Origin: Meriones unguiculatus
Taxonomy: Eukaryota; Chordata; Mammalia; Rodentia; Muridae
Length of the DNA: 64,000 nucleotides
Direction of reading: 5' to 3'
Assembly (NCBI RefSeq): GCF_030254825.1
Contig: NC_083365.1
Span: forward strand, 31,163,754 to 31,227,753
Position numbers and translations under genes: made by a program. Shown piece after piece: positions 10,201 through 22,388 of this stretch (positions are counted from its first letter, which is position 1; every line of letters starts with the position of its first letter). Under the pieces are notes generated by a model, which was given only the letters and a program-made list of their open reading frames with translations, had not been told where the DNA came from and made no database searches.

Positions 10201-13200
10201 ATCTTTCTATCCTCTATTTTTTTTTTAAATCGAAACTTCTAAATTACTAGTTGGAAAATAAATATGAGATCTATATTTGGAACACTTTTCAGAAATACAA
10301 TGGTGATGTGAACACCCAGCCCTAGTGGATAAGTCTTATCATTTCATGCCTACCTAGCACTGCCAGTTAAATGCCTTAGGCCAAAGTCACTGTGTTTTGA
10401 AGCAGTAATATGAGTAGACATTACTTTTCTTAGTGTAGTCATCTAAACGGGAAGCACGGGATTGAATGACAAGAAAGGAAAACAAATCTAATTGCAAAAT
10501 ATTAGCAGAAGCTATGTGTTGGACATAGTAGGACCAACTTGGGAATGTCTGACCAAGGTACAAAAGCAAGTCTCCTTTTCAGGTGCTTCTTTAGCTTCAA
10601 TAGTGAGCATATCTTGCTTTTTTTCTAACCAGACAGCAAACAAGTTCAGCTCATCTTTGAACACAAAAAATAAATGAGACCTTTTTTTTCTTTAATCCCG
10701 TGTATTTGTGCTTCTGTGTGTACTCCTTAATGTCCTTTATAAACCAAACACTACATAATTTATGCAAAACATTGAAAAGAATGACCTTGTATATAATATG
10801 GTGAAGCTTATTATAACATGTTTACTTTTTAAATGACAGGCCCATCTTAGTTTTTAAAGTTTACAGAAAAGTTTCAGAGTAGTATACCATGTTGCACCTC
10901 ACTAATAAGAAATATACCGAAGGTCATTTCAATGCTTTTCAATCTGAATTTATTTTTTTAAAGAAATAATTTAAATAACCTTAATTATACATCATTCCCC
11001 AAACACTTTCTTTAAAATTAAGTAGTAACATAAATGACACACTGAGTGTAGAAGTTTCCCAGAATTAATGGATACAAAACTGTGTTAAATATAAAATACT
11101 AAAATATCTCCTGGAATTTCCAATTGTTGAACAGAAGTACTCCTATCATTGAGCATTTTCTTCTGTAAAATAAGGTTGATTTTTTATTTGTTTGTTTTGT
11201 TTTTCTAATTTGCCATGAAAACATGAAACTGCCCAAAAAGGTTATGTTTTGACTAAATAGCCACATATAATTAAATGTAAATCTATTCTGAAGACTTTTG
11301 ATTCTTCAAACACCAGAACATATTTCAATGGAAAAGCATACTTTTGAGAGTTTGTTATTCATGTTTGCAAATCTTTATTGATTTGCTTGAGAGTTTGAAA
11401 TTATAGCATTCAATCTTTCCAAGAGCTAGAAATAGTATTTTTCTATCAACCAATCGTTAAGGCTCTAGTATTTCAAATGGCTCCCATGGTGATACTCAAT
11501 AAATTACAGTTGTTCAGAATGGAATCCGGTTATAAAGTTTCTAATATTGGGCAAGGTAGTTAAATCCTTTTTAAATTTACTGTATAATATTTAGCATATG
11601 GAATCTGTAAATCTACAAATGGACACAGTAAAAAAATTCTGAAAATTATCTGAAGTATTTTGAAAAATAATTGAACTTCAACCAAACAGCTGAAAAAAAC
11701 CTCACATTTTGTCTAATATGTGTGCTTTCTGATATTCTGAAAAGATTGTAATGCCATCAAGACATTTCAGTAATACTTGCTTTTAAATACTTTGCGAAAG
11801 TGTCTCAGCTTCTTGAGCTTTTCTATTCCTGTTGAAACACTGTTACCCCTATATAGTCACAAAATAGTGAAATTACTCAGAAAACAGTTTGAACGAAAGA
11901 AAATAAAATCTCATTCCCTCCTTGTTGTTTCAAGATTCCGCTTTGCTTCTGTGTGCTGTGTTTTTAACATCATTCAACATATTTGCTTAAGGCTGGAATT
12001 TACAAATGTGTGGCTTAATAAACCAAAAGAGAGTAGGCTGTTTTCAGTAGTGAACTTGTAGACCTTTATGATAAGACCCTTCTCAGTTTTAGGAATGTAG
12101 GAACTCTTAACAATGTTTTATAGATACTTTAATATAAAATGCAGTATTTAGGAACTCAGAACGCTAGTTCTGACTTGTAATCATGCTCATTTGTTCTATT
12201 TTGCACAGTACACTAGTAATGCACGTGTGTTCAATGTCATCAAAGAGAAACAACGAAATAATTTCCGTTAAAATGAACACCATTTTCTTCATGCACTACG
12301 CAGTGACAGTGGGCTAGTTACTGTGTTAAGTCACCACAATAATTCTCTTAAGTAAAAATAGTTTTCCATTTCTTTTAATTGGAAAATAAACTAATACATT
12401 TAAAAGTCTTTTCCACATATGACCGGGATAATTTGGTCAGAACTCATGTTTGAGTCTAAGTCATTTGATTCAGATACCTTGTGTCACTCAACAAACTATA
12501 CTCTTTACTACAAATCATGACAAAAAGCACGACAGCCATCTAAATGAGTTTAGTGCAATAGACATGCTTATCCTCAGTAGTGTCTGCGATTATGCATAAG
12601 AGGCACAAAGTCTAGCATTGAGTTCAACACACTTTCCACTTCTAAAAACTCACCACTCACAGCACAATGTATTGAAAAGTTTCTGGACATTCTATGGCAA
12701 ATCAGCCCCACATTTAACCTATTTCTCCTGAATGTGGCCCCGTAACACCATTCTGAGATGCCATTTCAAGAGTAAAGACGGGAAGGAAAGAATGCTAGAA
12801 TCACTTAGGCTATTAACTATGATCTTCCACTTCACCACACAACTACTAAAGTTCGAATCCCTGTGTTACATGTTTAGTTTTTTGTATTTGCTTCTGTTCT
12901 CTACATAAAGGCATACTTGTTCAGTTTGAGTAAAAGGGAACTCTCTGATCTAGAACTTTGAAGTTATGCTGCAGACTTAAAATAAATTAGTGCTTACTTT
13001 ATTATTTATTTCTGATGGTGTTCCATAAACTTGCACATGTGACTCGGATGAGTCCTGTGGATAATGGAAAAGATTCTACTATGGCTCATGACCTGTGATA
13101 TAAATAGTGTACTATTCATATGGCTCACTGACGATATGCTGACTGACTTCACAGCTTTTGTGTAAGGTATGATTTTTCCCTTATTAGCATTGTCGATTAT

Positions 13201-13256
13201 AGTCTCGACTTCCGGATAATCAGATTTTCTTTTCACTTCAAATGTTTCAGTTATTT

Positions 13257-13258
<2 letters not shown>
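10201..13258. other. Intergenic 3' flank of Slc5a12, mostly unique AT-rich sequence
   Basis: No repeat family, RNA gene or coding exon was recognised. The short ORFs (up to 94 codons at 11777-12061) have no recognisable domain. The minus-strand AATAAA cluster at 12998-13010 could serve a long Slc5a12 3' UTR. Confidence 0.4.

Positions 13259-13259
<1 letters not shown>

Positions 13260-13297
<38 letters not shown>
13260..13297. repeat. (TG)n microsatellite
   Basis: 19 TG units, immediately beside a B2/B3 SINE. Confidence 0.95.
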
Positions 13298-13300
<3 letters not shown>

Positions 13301-13304
13301 CACA

Positions 13305-13468
13305 TGAATGTGAATGTCAATGGAGGTCACAAAAAGACATCAGATTCCCTGAAGATCTAGGCTTATAGGCAGCTGAAAGCTACTCAACGTGGTGCTGAGA
13401 ATTGAACACAGGTCCTCTGGAAGAGCAACCAGTTCTCCTAATTGCTGAGCCATCTTTCCAGCTCCCCA
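13305..13468 (-). repeat. B2/B3-type SINE
   Basis: The antisense of a tRNA-derived SINE: GAACACAGGTCCTCTGGAAG, then CTAATTGCTGAGCCATCTTTCCAGC. Confidence 0.7.
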
Positions 13469-13867
13469 TTTATCATTTTAAGGTAACAGAAATCAAGAAG
13501 AAACATTGCCTCAATAGCACAAAGTGAAAATGTGTTTATATGTGATTGCTCCCACTGTGAAGACTGATTTCTCTTCTCATGTCCTTAGTAAGGGTATCCT
13601 TCTTTGGTCAGACTAGCTCTGGCAACAGGAATGACTAAAGGAACACACAAAAAAGGCAGTTTGAGGATACTAATAGAAGTTAAGTACTGTAGCTGTGGCC
13701 ACAAGAAAGGCATGGATATGTCTACATATATGGAAGACATGAGGTTGGAGATGATGCCATTCCTATTCTATCAGCCTTGTCAGAGTAGCATTGAATATGT
13801 AGAGTTTCCTCTATGTTTAATCTTTACCTTGTCATGATATTTTGATGGTTAAAACTTCAAAATGTGA

Positions 13868-13950
13868 ACTAGGGAGAGTGGTCAGACAGGTATCTTGTAG
13901 GAACAAGGTCTTGTGCTTAATTCTCAGCACAAACAAAACAAAACAAAATT
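13868..13950 (+). repeat. ID-like SINE remnant
   Basis: A degenerate tRNA-like head followed by GTGCTTAATTCTCAGCAC and a CAAAA-rich tail. It lies within the possible 3' UTR on the other strand. Confidence 0.35.
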
Positions 13951-13972
13951 CTACAACCAACAAACCCAGAGG

Positions 13973-13978
13973 TTTAAT
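13973..13978 (-). promoter_or_regulatory. Candidate proximal poly(A) signal of Slc5a12 (ATTAAA)
   Basis: On the minus strand ATTAAA lies about 300 nt after the stop codon and is followed within 10-40 nt by a GT/T-rich stretch (GTTTGTTGGTTGT then TTTTGTTTTG), as expected of a downstream element. Alternatives are another ATTAAA at 13816-13821, AATAAA at 13254-13259, and an AATAAA pair at 12998-13010. The longer forms would place a B2/B3 SINE and a TG repeat in the 3' UTR. Confidence 0.35.
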
Positions 13979-14279
13979 CTGAAAAGAATCCAAGAGACTT
14001 TGACTCCTTTCAGAATTATAAAACTCAGTCCTGTTCAGTCTTTAGGCATGTAGCATCAATCCCTTATAGCCTCAACTGATTTTTCTCACCTGCATTTTGG
14101 GCTTCCCCCTCCAAAAAAAATATCCAGAGAAACAGTCACATTGTTTCTATAAATAAGTATAAATAGGTATTGGAGATCCTTCTTTTCTGACAAGAATTTG
14201 CGCACAAGGCTACAAAAAGAAGTGACACGAAGTACATGTGTGTGTATAAGTGAGTATATTGTCAGTTGCATGGATTATC

Positions 14280-14432
14280 CTAGAAATGAGTAGTCTTCTC
14301 CTGCATGCTGTTGCTGTAGCTTTTGTCCTTAGGGTTGTAGCCTGGAATCTGAGCCAGGCTTTCTTGCTTCAGTCCATTCTGTAGAGCAGATTCGACCCCT
14401 TGTTTCCAGGCACTGCCACTGTCAAGGTGATC
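14280..14432 (-). CDS. Slc5a12: Slc5a12 exon 15 (residues 572-621 and stop)
   Basis: The last coding exon is 153 nt including stop TAG at 14282-14280. It encodes the polar end of the cytoplasmic tail with LQNGLKQESL and PGYNPKDKSY, which match the SLC5A12 tail as I recall it, and it ends in TTHF. The acceptor is CCTCAG. The final T-H-F fits a class I PDZ ligand (S/T-x-hydrophobic). Confidence 0.95.
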   Translation of the reverse strand, partial: DHLDSGSAWKQGVESALQNGLKQESLAQIPGYNPKDKSYSNSMQEKTTHF

Positions 14433-17400
14433 CTGAGGAATGTGCAAAGACACATTTTTAAAGCCAGTCTTGAGGTGTTTAAAACCAATTCAAGGGATAT
14501 CATGTGACCACTGCACCTTTATGAAGGGTGACCGAGACAGTTTTCCATTCACTTCTACTTCCCTTCCTCACAATCCTTCCAGCTGAGCTAAAAACATGCA
14601 AAGCCTATCCTGCCTCCCTCCAGAAGAGGGTCCTCATTGCCTAGCTCTTCTGCTGCTCCTCAGCTTGCTCTATCATTAGAGAGGGGAATTGAGATCTCAG
14701 GCTGCTCATTATGGGTCTTTACTGATGAGAATGCAACTGGCAAGAGTCTCCACTTTGTCTAACACAAATGTACTTCTTGGGGATAAAGAGTCTAAGGATG
14801 TTAAGTGTATCTTGCTGCTGCTTTGACTGTAACTCTCCAGTTTTTATACCTATAATGGCTTGAATCTGAAATGTTTTCTCACAGTTTTACTTCAAATGGT
14901 GATGTGGAGGAAACTGTGGTTTTCAGGAAGCCCAACTGGATTAAATAGGTCACTTGGGGCTTTTCCTTGGGGCTATGTCTTGATCTGACCCATGCATGTA
15001 TTTCCTTTCCTTCTGTTCTTTCTTTCCTTCCACCAGGAGTCAGCAGCCTCTTCCTTCATATGGTATAACTAACCTCTTTATCAGTTCAAGTGCACGGGGC
15101 TAAGTAATCATGGGTGAGCCATTAGAAACTATGAGCCAAAACCACCAAACACACACACACACACACACACACATACACACACACACACCAAACCAACAAA
15201 CAAACAAAAAACAAAGCCCCCCAAACCCACAAAGCCTCTTATATGTCTTTCTGTCCAAAATTTTGTTAAGAGATGATAGGCATAAGGAATTCAGGAGGGG
15301 TGATTCCTAGTGAATTAGAAAGTTGTGTCTATGTCATTCAGTATAATCATCCTCTTTAGTTCTCAAATAACAAAAGCTGGACAAAAGGAAAATAAGGCCA
15401 AGAACCAAAGCCATCTGGCTCTCAAACTCATCAACTCACTTGTCACATTTGACTGTGTCTTGTAGTTTGTTATTTTTCTAAAACTTATTTTTATTTTTAT
15501 ATTTTTTTTCTTGGAACTCACTTTTCAGGGGTTAAAAGAGACTTTGAAAATTGATCACTTGCATTATCAACAATCCAGCCATGAGGCACATTTACCCATC
15601 AACACAAACATTTAAAAGACCATCAGCTAGGTGGTCAAAGTGTAGATTCTTTCAAGCCCTGAGAGTTACTTTTCCATCCTTACAGCCCTTTCCCTAGCAA
15701 TTGTTACAAAGAGGCAGAAGGGCATTCCCAGGGTCAGAACATTACTCCCAGGGGTGGGCACCCCTCTCTCCCTACTTTTATCAAACTTTTCACAGCTGAC
15801 TAATACCATTGAGAAACACAGATGTTTACATTACAATTTATAATAATAGCAAAATTATAGCTATGAAATAGCAACAAAAATAATTTTATGGAAAGTGTCA
15901 CCACAACAGGAGGAACATGAGGAACCTTATTAAAGGGTAGCAACATAGAAAGATTAAGAAGGATAAGAACTCAAGTGAAGGTTGAGAATTTAGTAAGCCA
16001 ACACCTGTTTTAATTTGTTTGATCTCTCTTTTTTTTTTTAATGTATTATTCCTTACATCCTGTTGGAGGTTTTCCCTCCTTCCACTCCTTCTAGTCCCTC
16101 CCACATACCTCTGTTCTCAGCTAGATCCACTCCTCTGGCAGGAAGCGATGAAGGGAGGAAGGGATGAAAGAATGAAGGGAGAGATAGAGAAACAAACACC
16201 TGCTTTAAGAAGCTTGTGCTTCGGCTCACCTGTTCGGCTTCCCGGTCGTGCTGAACTCCACACCAGCACAGAGTTTTGTATTTCTTAGACCAAAAGCAAA
16301 ATAAATTGCAAACTGGTCTTATTAAAAGAGGGTCAATATCTTTGGCTCTTTGCTTGCCTATTAAGAAAAGGGAGATGGATTAAATGGAATCAGGCCTCCA
16401 GGCTTTCTATTTCAGTACAGGCATCATCAATTTGAAGAACAAGTTACCTTTTAACAGCATGAAGACAAGCTTTAAAGGTGAATCCATAGAACATGGAAGA
16501 CCGCTGGAAGAGGTGAGAGCTAGCATTTCACATATTGTCAGGTCAAGAAAGTTCAGAACTACAAAGTTAAACGGTTTCTTTCTTTCCAATTTTTTTCTAT
16601 ATCATATATTTACATAATCATCTAGATTTGCATTTGTAAAATTAGGAAGATCATTCTCACTGTTTTCTTTTCTTTTACTACAGCATCAACATCTTAGGGA
16701 GTCCTCTAGGATTCTTCCAACGATCTTGCCTTCCCTCACACTTCATTTCTTACCCTTAAAACATACCTGTTCAGTGCTCTGCCCCTGTAAGTCTTACTGA
16801 GGATCAGTCAGACTGACATTTATGTAAAGGCTGATGAGGCTATCCTCTCAGAATCTTTGTAAATTTTCTGGCCACAATGACTAGTGTAAATACCCCATCA
16901 CACAAATTCCAGCAACTATGAAAGCCAATCCAGCTAAAGATCCCCGAAAGAAGCAGTGTGGTAAGAGTTAAACACATTTATCGGATTCTTTATATGACTG
17001 GATGTTATATCTAACTAACATTTTGTGCCTGTCCAATATTTTGAGGCTGAAATAACAGGTTCCACACTATTACATCAGCCTGTCAAAAGTATTTTATATA
17101 ATAGACTTCTAACTAAATTGCTATGTGTCAGTGTCTTGTACAGACTAGACACACTTGAGGAATGTATTGTTGATATAGAAGTTTATATTAATTAGTAAAT
17201 AATGCAGCAAAGAAGTAACCATGTGTGATCTTAAAGATGGTAGTACAACATTGGTCTTAATGCATAGGAGAGATGGGGGAGAAAGAGAGGAAGAGAGAGA
17301 GAGATAGAGAACCATGTGAAAAAAAAATTCTAAGACTTCTATAATGAGGAATGACAATGTATTTCTGGATCAAATGATTTAAAGTAGAACCAAGCCATGT

Positions 17401-20400
17401 CCTAAGCATCAAACATGGAAGGTGCCATCTATAAACAGACGATGATATATCAAACACTGCAATAAGTAACTCAGATGATACAGACCAGGGTCTAAAATTT
17501 GTGAAAATGAAAGATGTAAGGGACCTTTCCACCTTCCCCCCATGCACATAGAGTTGGTACAGGACACATTCAGACACAAAATTTTCAGCAAAAAGGATTT
17601 TTATTACCCCAAAGGGGCAAGCAAGGGGTTGGGACTGCCTCTGGAGAGGACAAAGGCAGACACCAAAGTAGTAAGCAGCAAGCAGCTATTTTTGCAGGAG
17701 TGGGATTTTCATGAAAAAGAAGGCTGTGCTAGGGTAAGCTGGTAAGTCCTGATTGGATATGTTAGCCAAACAGTGGATTTTGGTTGTTGGACCTTGATGT
17801 TTTGCCTCAGGAATGAGTCAGTGGACAAATAAGTGAATAGACTTTAAAGGATATCTTTCAGAATATAATTTAATGGTTTTTAGCAAGTGAGAGGAAGAAG
17901 GGAAAAAGGAAAGACCTGTCAGCCCCATGTTTGCCATGCGAGAGCTACCGAGAACCCTTCAAAAGAGTTCTCTGTTTCATATTATTTAAGTTGTTTTTTT
18001 TTTTTTTAACTAAAAAGTAAGAGTTTGGGAGATAGTAAATAATGAAGCGAGGGCAGGATTTCAGTTTTTCAAGCAGCAAGCTTAAGAATAAAACTCAACT
18101 TGGGGGTCTCTAAAATTTTTCTTAATAATGGGTTTATTTCATGTAAGACCTTGAAGTAAGATCTTGAAGACCAAGCAGTTGACTATTTCCATCTGTGACT
18201 ATAGTATGTAAGAAAAATGTCAGATAACTGAGTGTTTTATAAAATAATAGAGCAAGACTTGAAGAGGAAACCAATACTTCTTTTACTTATTTTTATTTTA
18301 TGTGCATAGATACTTTGGCTGCATTAATGTCTGGGTACTGTGCCCCTGCATTGCCCACCGAGGCCAGAAAAAGAAGCTAGATTCCCAGCAGCTGAAGTTA
18401 GGGTCAGTTGTGAGCTACAAGGTTGGTGCTGGGAATTGAGCCTGGTCCTCTGGAAGAGCAGCCAGTCGTTTTCAACCACCACTTCATCTCTTCAGGCCCC
18501 AATATCACTTTTATTGTAACCTTGGCTTCCCATCCTCTAACAACAGCCAAGAAACTGACCCTCTCAAAACAGCATAAAGCATGACTTATAGTCCATCCCT
18601 TTCTTCTCCCTTTTGTCGTCACCCTGCACTGTGCACAAGCCTCAAAGCTCTACATTATAAAACTGTGAATACAAGATAGGACTGTGTTTGGAGTCAGGTG
18701 GAAAACATAATTGGGATTTAGTCTTCCTTCAAAATTGCCGTTACAGAAAATTTCTTGTACTGAGGTGTGATGGCAGGAGCATGTTTCAAAATATCTTACT
18801 TATTTTCTGATTGTTTTACATATACGCACAGACACAAGTGTGAGAGAGAGAGAAAGAGATATCAGCCTAAAGACAGTAGGCGTATCTCTTTGGGAAGAGG
18901 ACATTTTGTGGTGGCCTCAGAAGCAAATCGGTGAGGCTAGGTAGTCTCTACAGTGGCATGAAATAACCCTCTAAGAGGAATCCAGATAACACACCTGTAA
19001 GGAAGCTGATGATTATTCCAGCAGCTATGCATGCCAGGCAGCCCACGGCACTGTAGTAAAGGTAGGAGAGTGAATACCAGGTGTCAGCTAGGAAAGGTCT
19101 GTGAAGAAAAATGGCACGTGTCATCAACTCTGTTCATTACTCAGAAATAAGAACTCATCACTTAGGGTGTACTCTGTTTGCTTTAAGTTCTGGCATCTTT
19201 TAAAACTCCAAAGTTTAATCTTTTGTTATTTGATTCTTCAACAAAAGATAATTAATCACAAGCTAGTTTTGCTTTTAATTATACACAGTCTATATCATCT
19301 CTGATTTATAAATATAGATATATTGACATGTATATATACAGAAAGAGATATTTTGCAATAAGGGCATGTCTTCCATTCCTTGTCACTTATTCTATTCATC
19401 TACTCCGTTCACTAATTCACTTATTCTCACTCAGTTATTCACTATTAAATTGTTCATTAATTCCAAAATTACTGGAGAAAAATTGTGACAGACACTTGCC
19501 TATGTCTATGAACTGACAGGAAATCTCCAGAGGGACTTGTCAGTGCTTGCATGGGGCAGGAGCAAATTACTATAGACTACACAGAAAAGAACACAGCCTT
19601 CAGATACCTTACACTGGCTCATCAACCCCGACCTGTTAATCAACCGTCCTATGTATGACTTTTACTCCTGTTTACCTGAGTACAGAGGAACAGCTGTCTG
19701 CAGAACTCTGTGTAGCCTTGCACAGCACTCTTCATTGCTGAACACTTCCAGATGAGGAAGAACTAGCTCATCAAATCATCTCTGAGAAACGTCTCCCTCT
19801 GAGTTGCTGACCTACTTTGGGACTTAGTACAATTTTTAAAGTCAATATACCTGCTGGAAAGCTGTGGGGCTCCTGTTGTTGTTGCTGTTGTATTTGATTG
19901 GATGCACTTGTCTGTTGATAGAGGCAAAGGTAATGTCTTGGAGGGTGGTGCAGGGTAAATGAAAGCTCCAATGGCCACCCAAAATGACAACGTGATTCCA
20001 GTGAGGAGGCCTCCTAGTGCACCCTTGACGGAGAGAAATAGAAGACAGTAAAAGATGAGACAAAGATTGTTTTGTTTTTTTTTTTGCCAAGAATATTGAT
20101 ATGAGGTGTTAAATGTTTTTCTTATAGGAATATTTACAGATGGTGTTAGGAGCTGAAACCGTACTAGCTGTCCATCTTAAATCTTGGTCACATGCATTGC
20201 AAACAGCTCAAACTGCCTCCGTTTCAGCTCTCAGGAAGCAGATTTATTTACTTATTTATTTTCAGTGCTGCGTGTGGATTCGAGGATCTTATGCATGCTA
20301 CGCCAGCTCTCTACCACTGAATTATAAATAGCATCGCAGCCCAATGAGGTTATTTTAAGTAAGAATAAGTTGTTTCTTGGGTGAATTTTTCCTGCATTTT

Positions 20401-22349
20401 ATTTGTTCTTCTTTCTATTCTTGATACCTATGTTCAACAGAAGAGTTTCAGAAGCTATGAAAAGCTTTAAACAGTGAAGTCAATCTTTATTGACAGATAC
20501 TATACAGAAAGTTTGGCTGCTATTTTGTTTCACAAGTTAGAAGAGTCTTCTGGTTCTGGGTTTGTTTGTTTGATTGATTGATTAATTCACTGATTCTAAA
20601 CTCAAGTAAGTGCATTTTTTTATACCTGCCATTTAAAGGTTATGTTTCTTAATAAACAGGTGAAAATCGATGAATAATTTATTCTGTGAGGAAGCAGAAC
20701 AAATCTAACAAAGACTAGGATTTCTGGAAAGATCACATTAGATGCTTCTCTTTGCCATTACATAGCTGACACTTTTGTGGAAGAAAACAACTTGTTCAGA
20801 TTCCTATTATGCACAAAAGGAGTCCTTCATAAAGGCTCAGAATGCTTTCTCCACTATTGTTTGGTGAAAGTAAACCAAGTGTGCAAGTGAACACTTGTAC
20901 TTTGGCCTAGAAAAAAGGTGTACAAACTTCTTTAAGCAGCCACATATATATTTTAGGCTTTGTGATCTATGAAGTATCTGCCATGGCTATTCATAGCAGC
21001 CATTGTATGTATATAGGGAGATGTAGAGGTAGATCTAGGTAGATATAGTACATTTCTAAATTTAGCCTGATCAGTGTGTATAATGTTACTTGAACATGTA
21101 TGATTTCAGGGCTGACTATGTGGTATTGGATAACCACTTGGTATGATCTTCCCTGGGGACGGCTATGTCTCCCACTCTCACTATTCCTTAGTTGCTTGCT
21201 TTTCTTTGTGTAGTGTTGAGGCCCTGTGGTCTCTCCCATGTCCACATCAGCATGCCTGTTGTTGTCTTTCATGTAGTAAGAACTTACCTTACTGAGTATG
21301 TCTTTGGATTGTTTGAGTCTGGTAACTAAGTATTACCTCAAATTATGACCTAATAAACATAAACATTTTTATAAACTCAAATACTGCAGAAGTGATTTTG
21401 ACAGTATTCTCTTAATAAGACTGCAGAACAATGTTTACAAATGCCCAAATGTTCACTGTCCATGCAAGCTCACCATCTAATCCTACAGGAGCTATCTAGA
21501 ACAGTATCAACGAAACCCAGATAGCTGCATACGCAAAAACAGATGGGCCATTAAACTCAGAACTTATACATGAATACAGACAGGCTTTCTGGAGTCTCTA
21601 CAACTGTGCATGTAACTGTGTAGAGGAAAATGAAAGTGTGTGTCTAATTAGATTGGGAAATTATAAGTGGTTTTGAATACTACTATGTTATTTCTCTTAA
21701 AAAAAGTTTTCATCTGGTCTATACCTGGAATACACTCTACTTATATTTACTTGAAAATGTGCTAGTAACAATGGAAGAGCTAGATGTAAAATTATCTCTG
21801 GCGTGTTTTTTCTATGTACTAATCATTTGACATATGTCTGCTGAAGGCCACTTCTTTTCTAATTTTCCTTTTGCTTCTAGACAGGTTTCAGTATATTCTA
21901 ATGTAGGAGGGCCCAGGTCATGTTTAATTCTATACCTTTGTATATATGTATGTTTGTAAAAATAGAAGTACAGTTAACACAAATTTAGGGGTTAGTTAGT
22001 TTTTTTATTTATTTTTTATTTTTAAAATTTTTATTTATTACAGTTTACTCATTTTGTATCCCCTCAGCATCCCCCTCTCTCATCTCCACCAGGTCCTGCT
22101 CAACCTCCCTCTTCTGCCCCTATGCCCTTTCCTTAGTCCCCTGATAGGGTAGGACCTCCTCCCTTTCTATCTGACCCTAGCCTGCCAGTTGTCATCTGGA
22201 CTGGGTCATCATCTTCCTCTGTGGCCTGGCAAGGCTGCAACCCCTAGCAGGAGGTGATCAAAGAGCCTGGCACTGAGTTCATGTCAGAGACATGTACCCC
22301 TAACTAGGGAACCCACTTGGAAAATGGGTTTTTTATTTTTTATTTTATT

Positions 22350-22388
<39 letters not shown>

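Larger units (their letters stand above)
16358..18994 (-). other. Slc5a12 intron 13
   Basis: 2637 bp with a possible LTR fragment (17560-17830) and a B2/B3 SINE (18290-18500). The rest looks single-copy. Confidence 0.9.

Noticed and set aside
1..13000. Last coding exon of Ano3, expected by synteny
   Set aside because: I looked for its C-terminal coding sequence on the plus strand and saw none. At most, 3' UTR is present.
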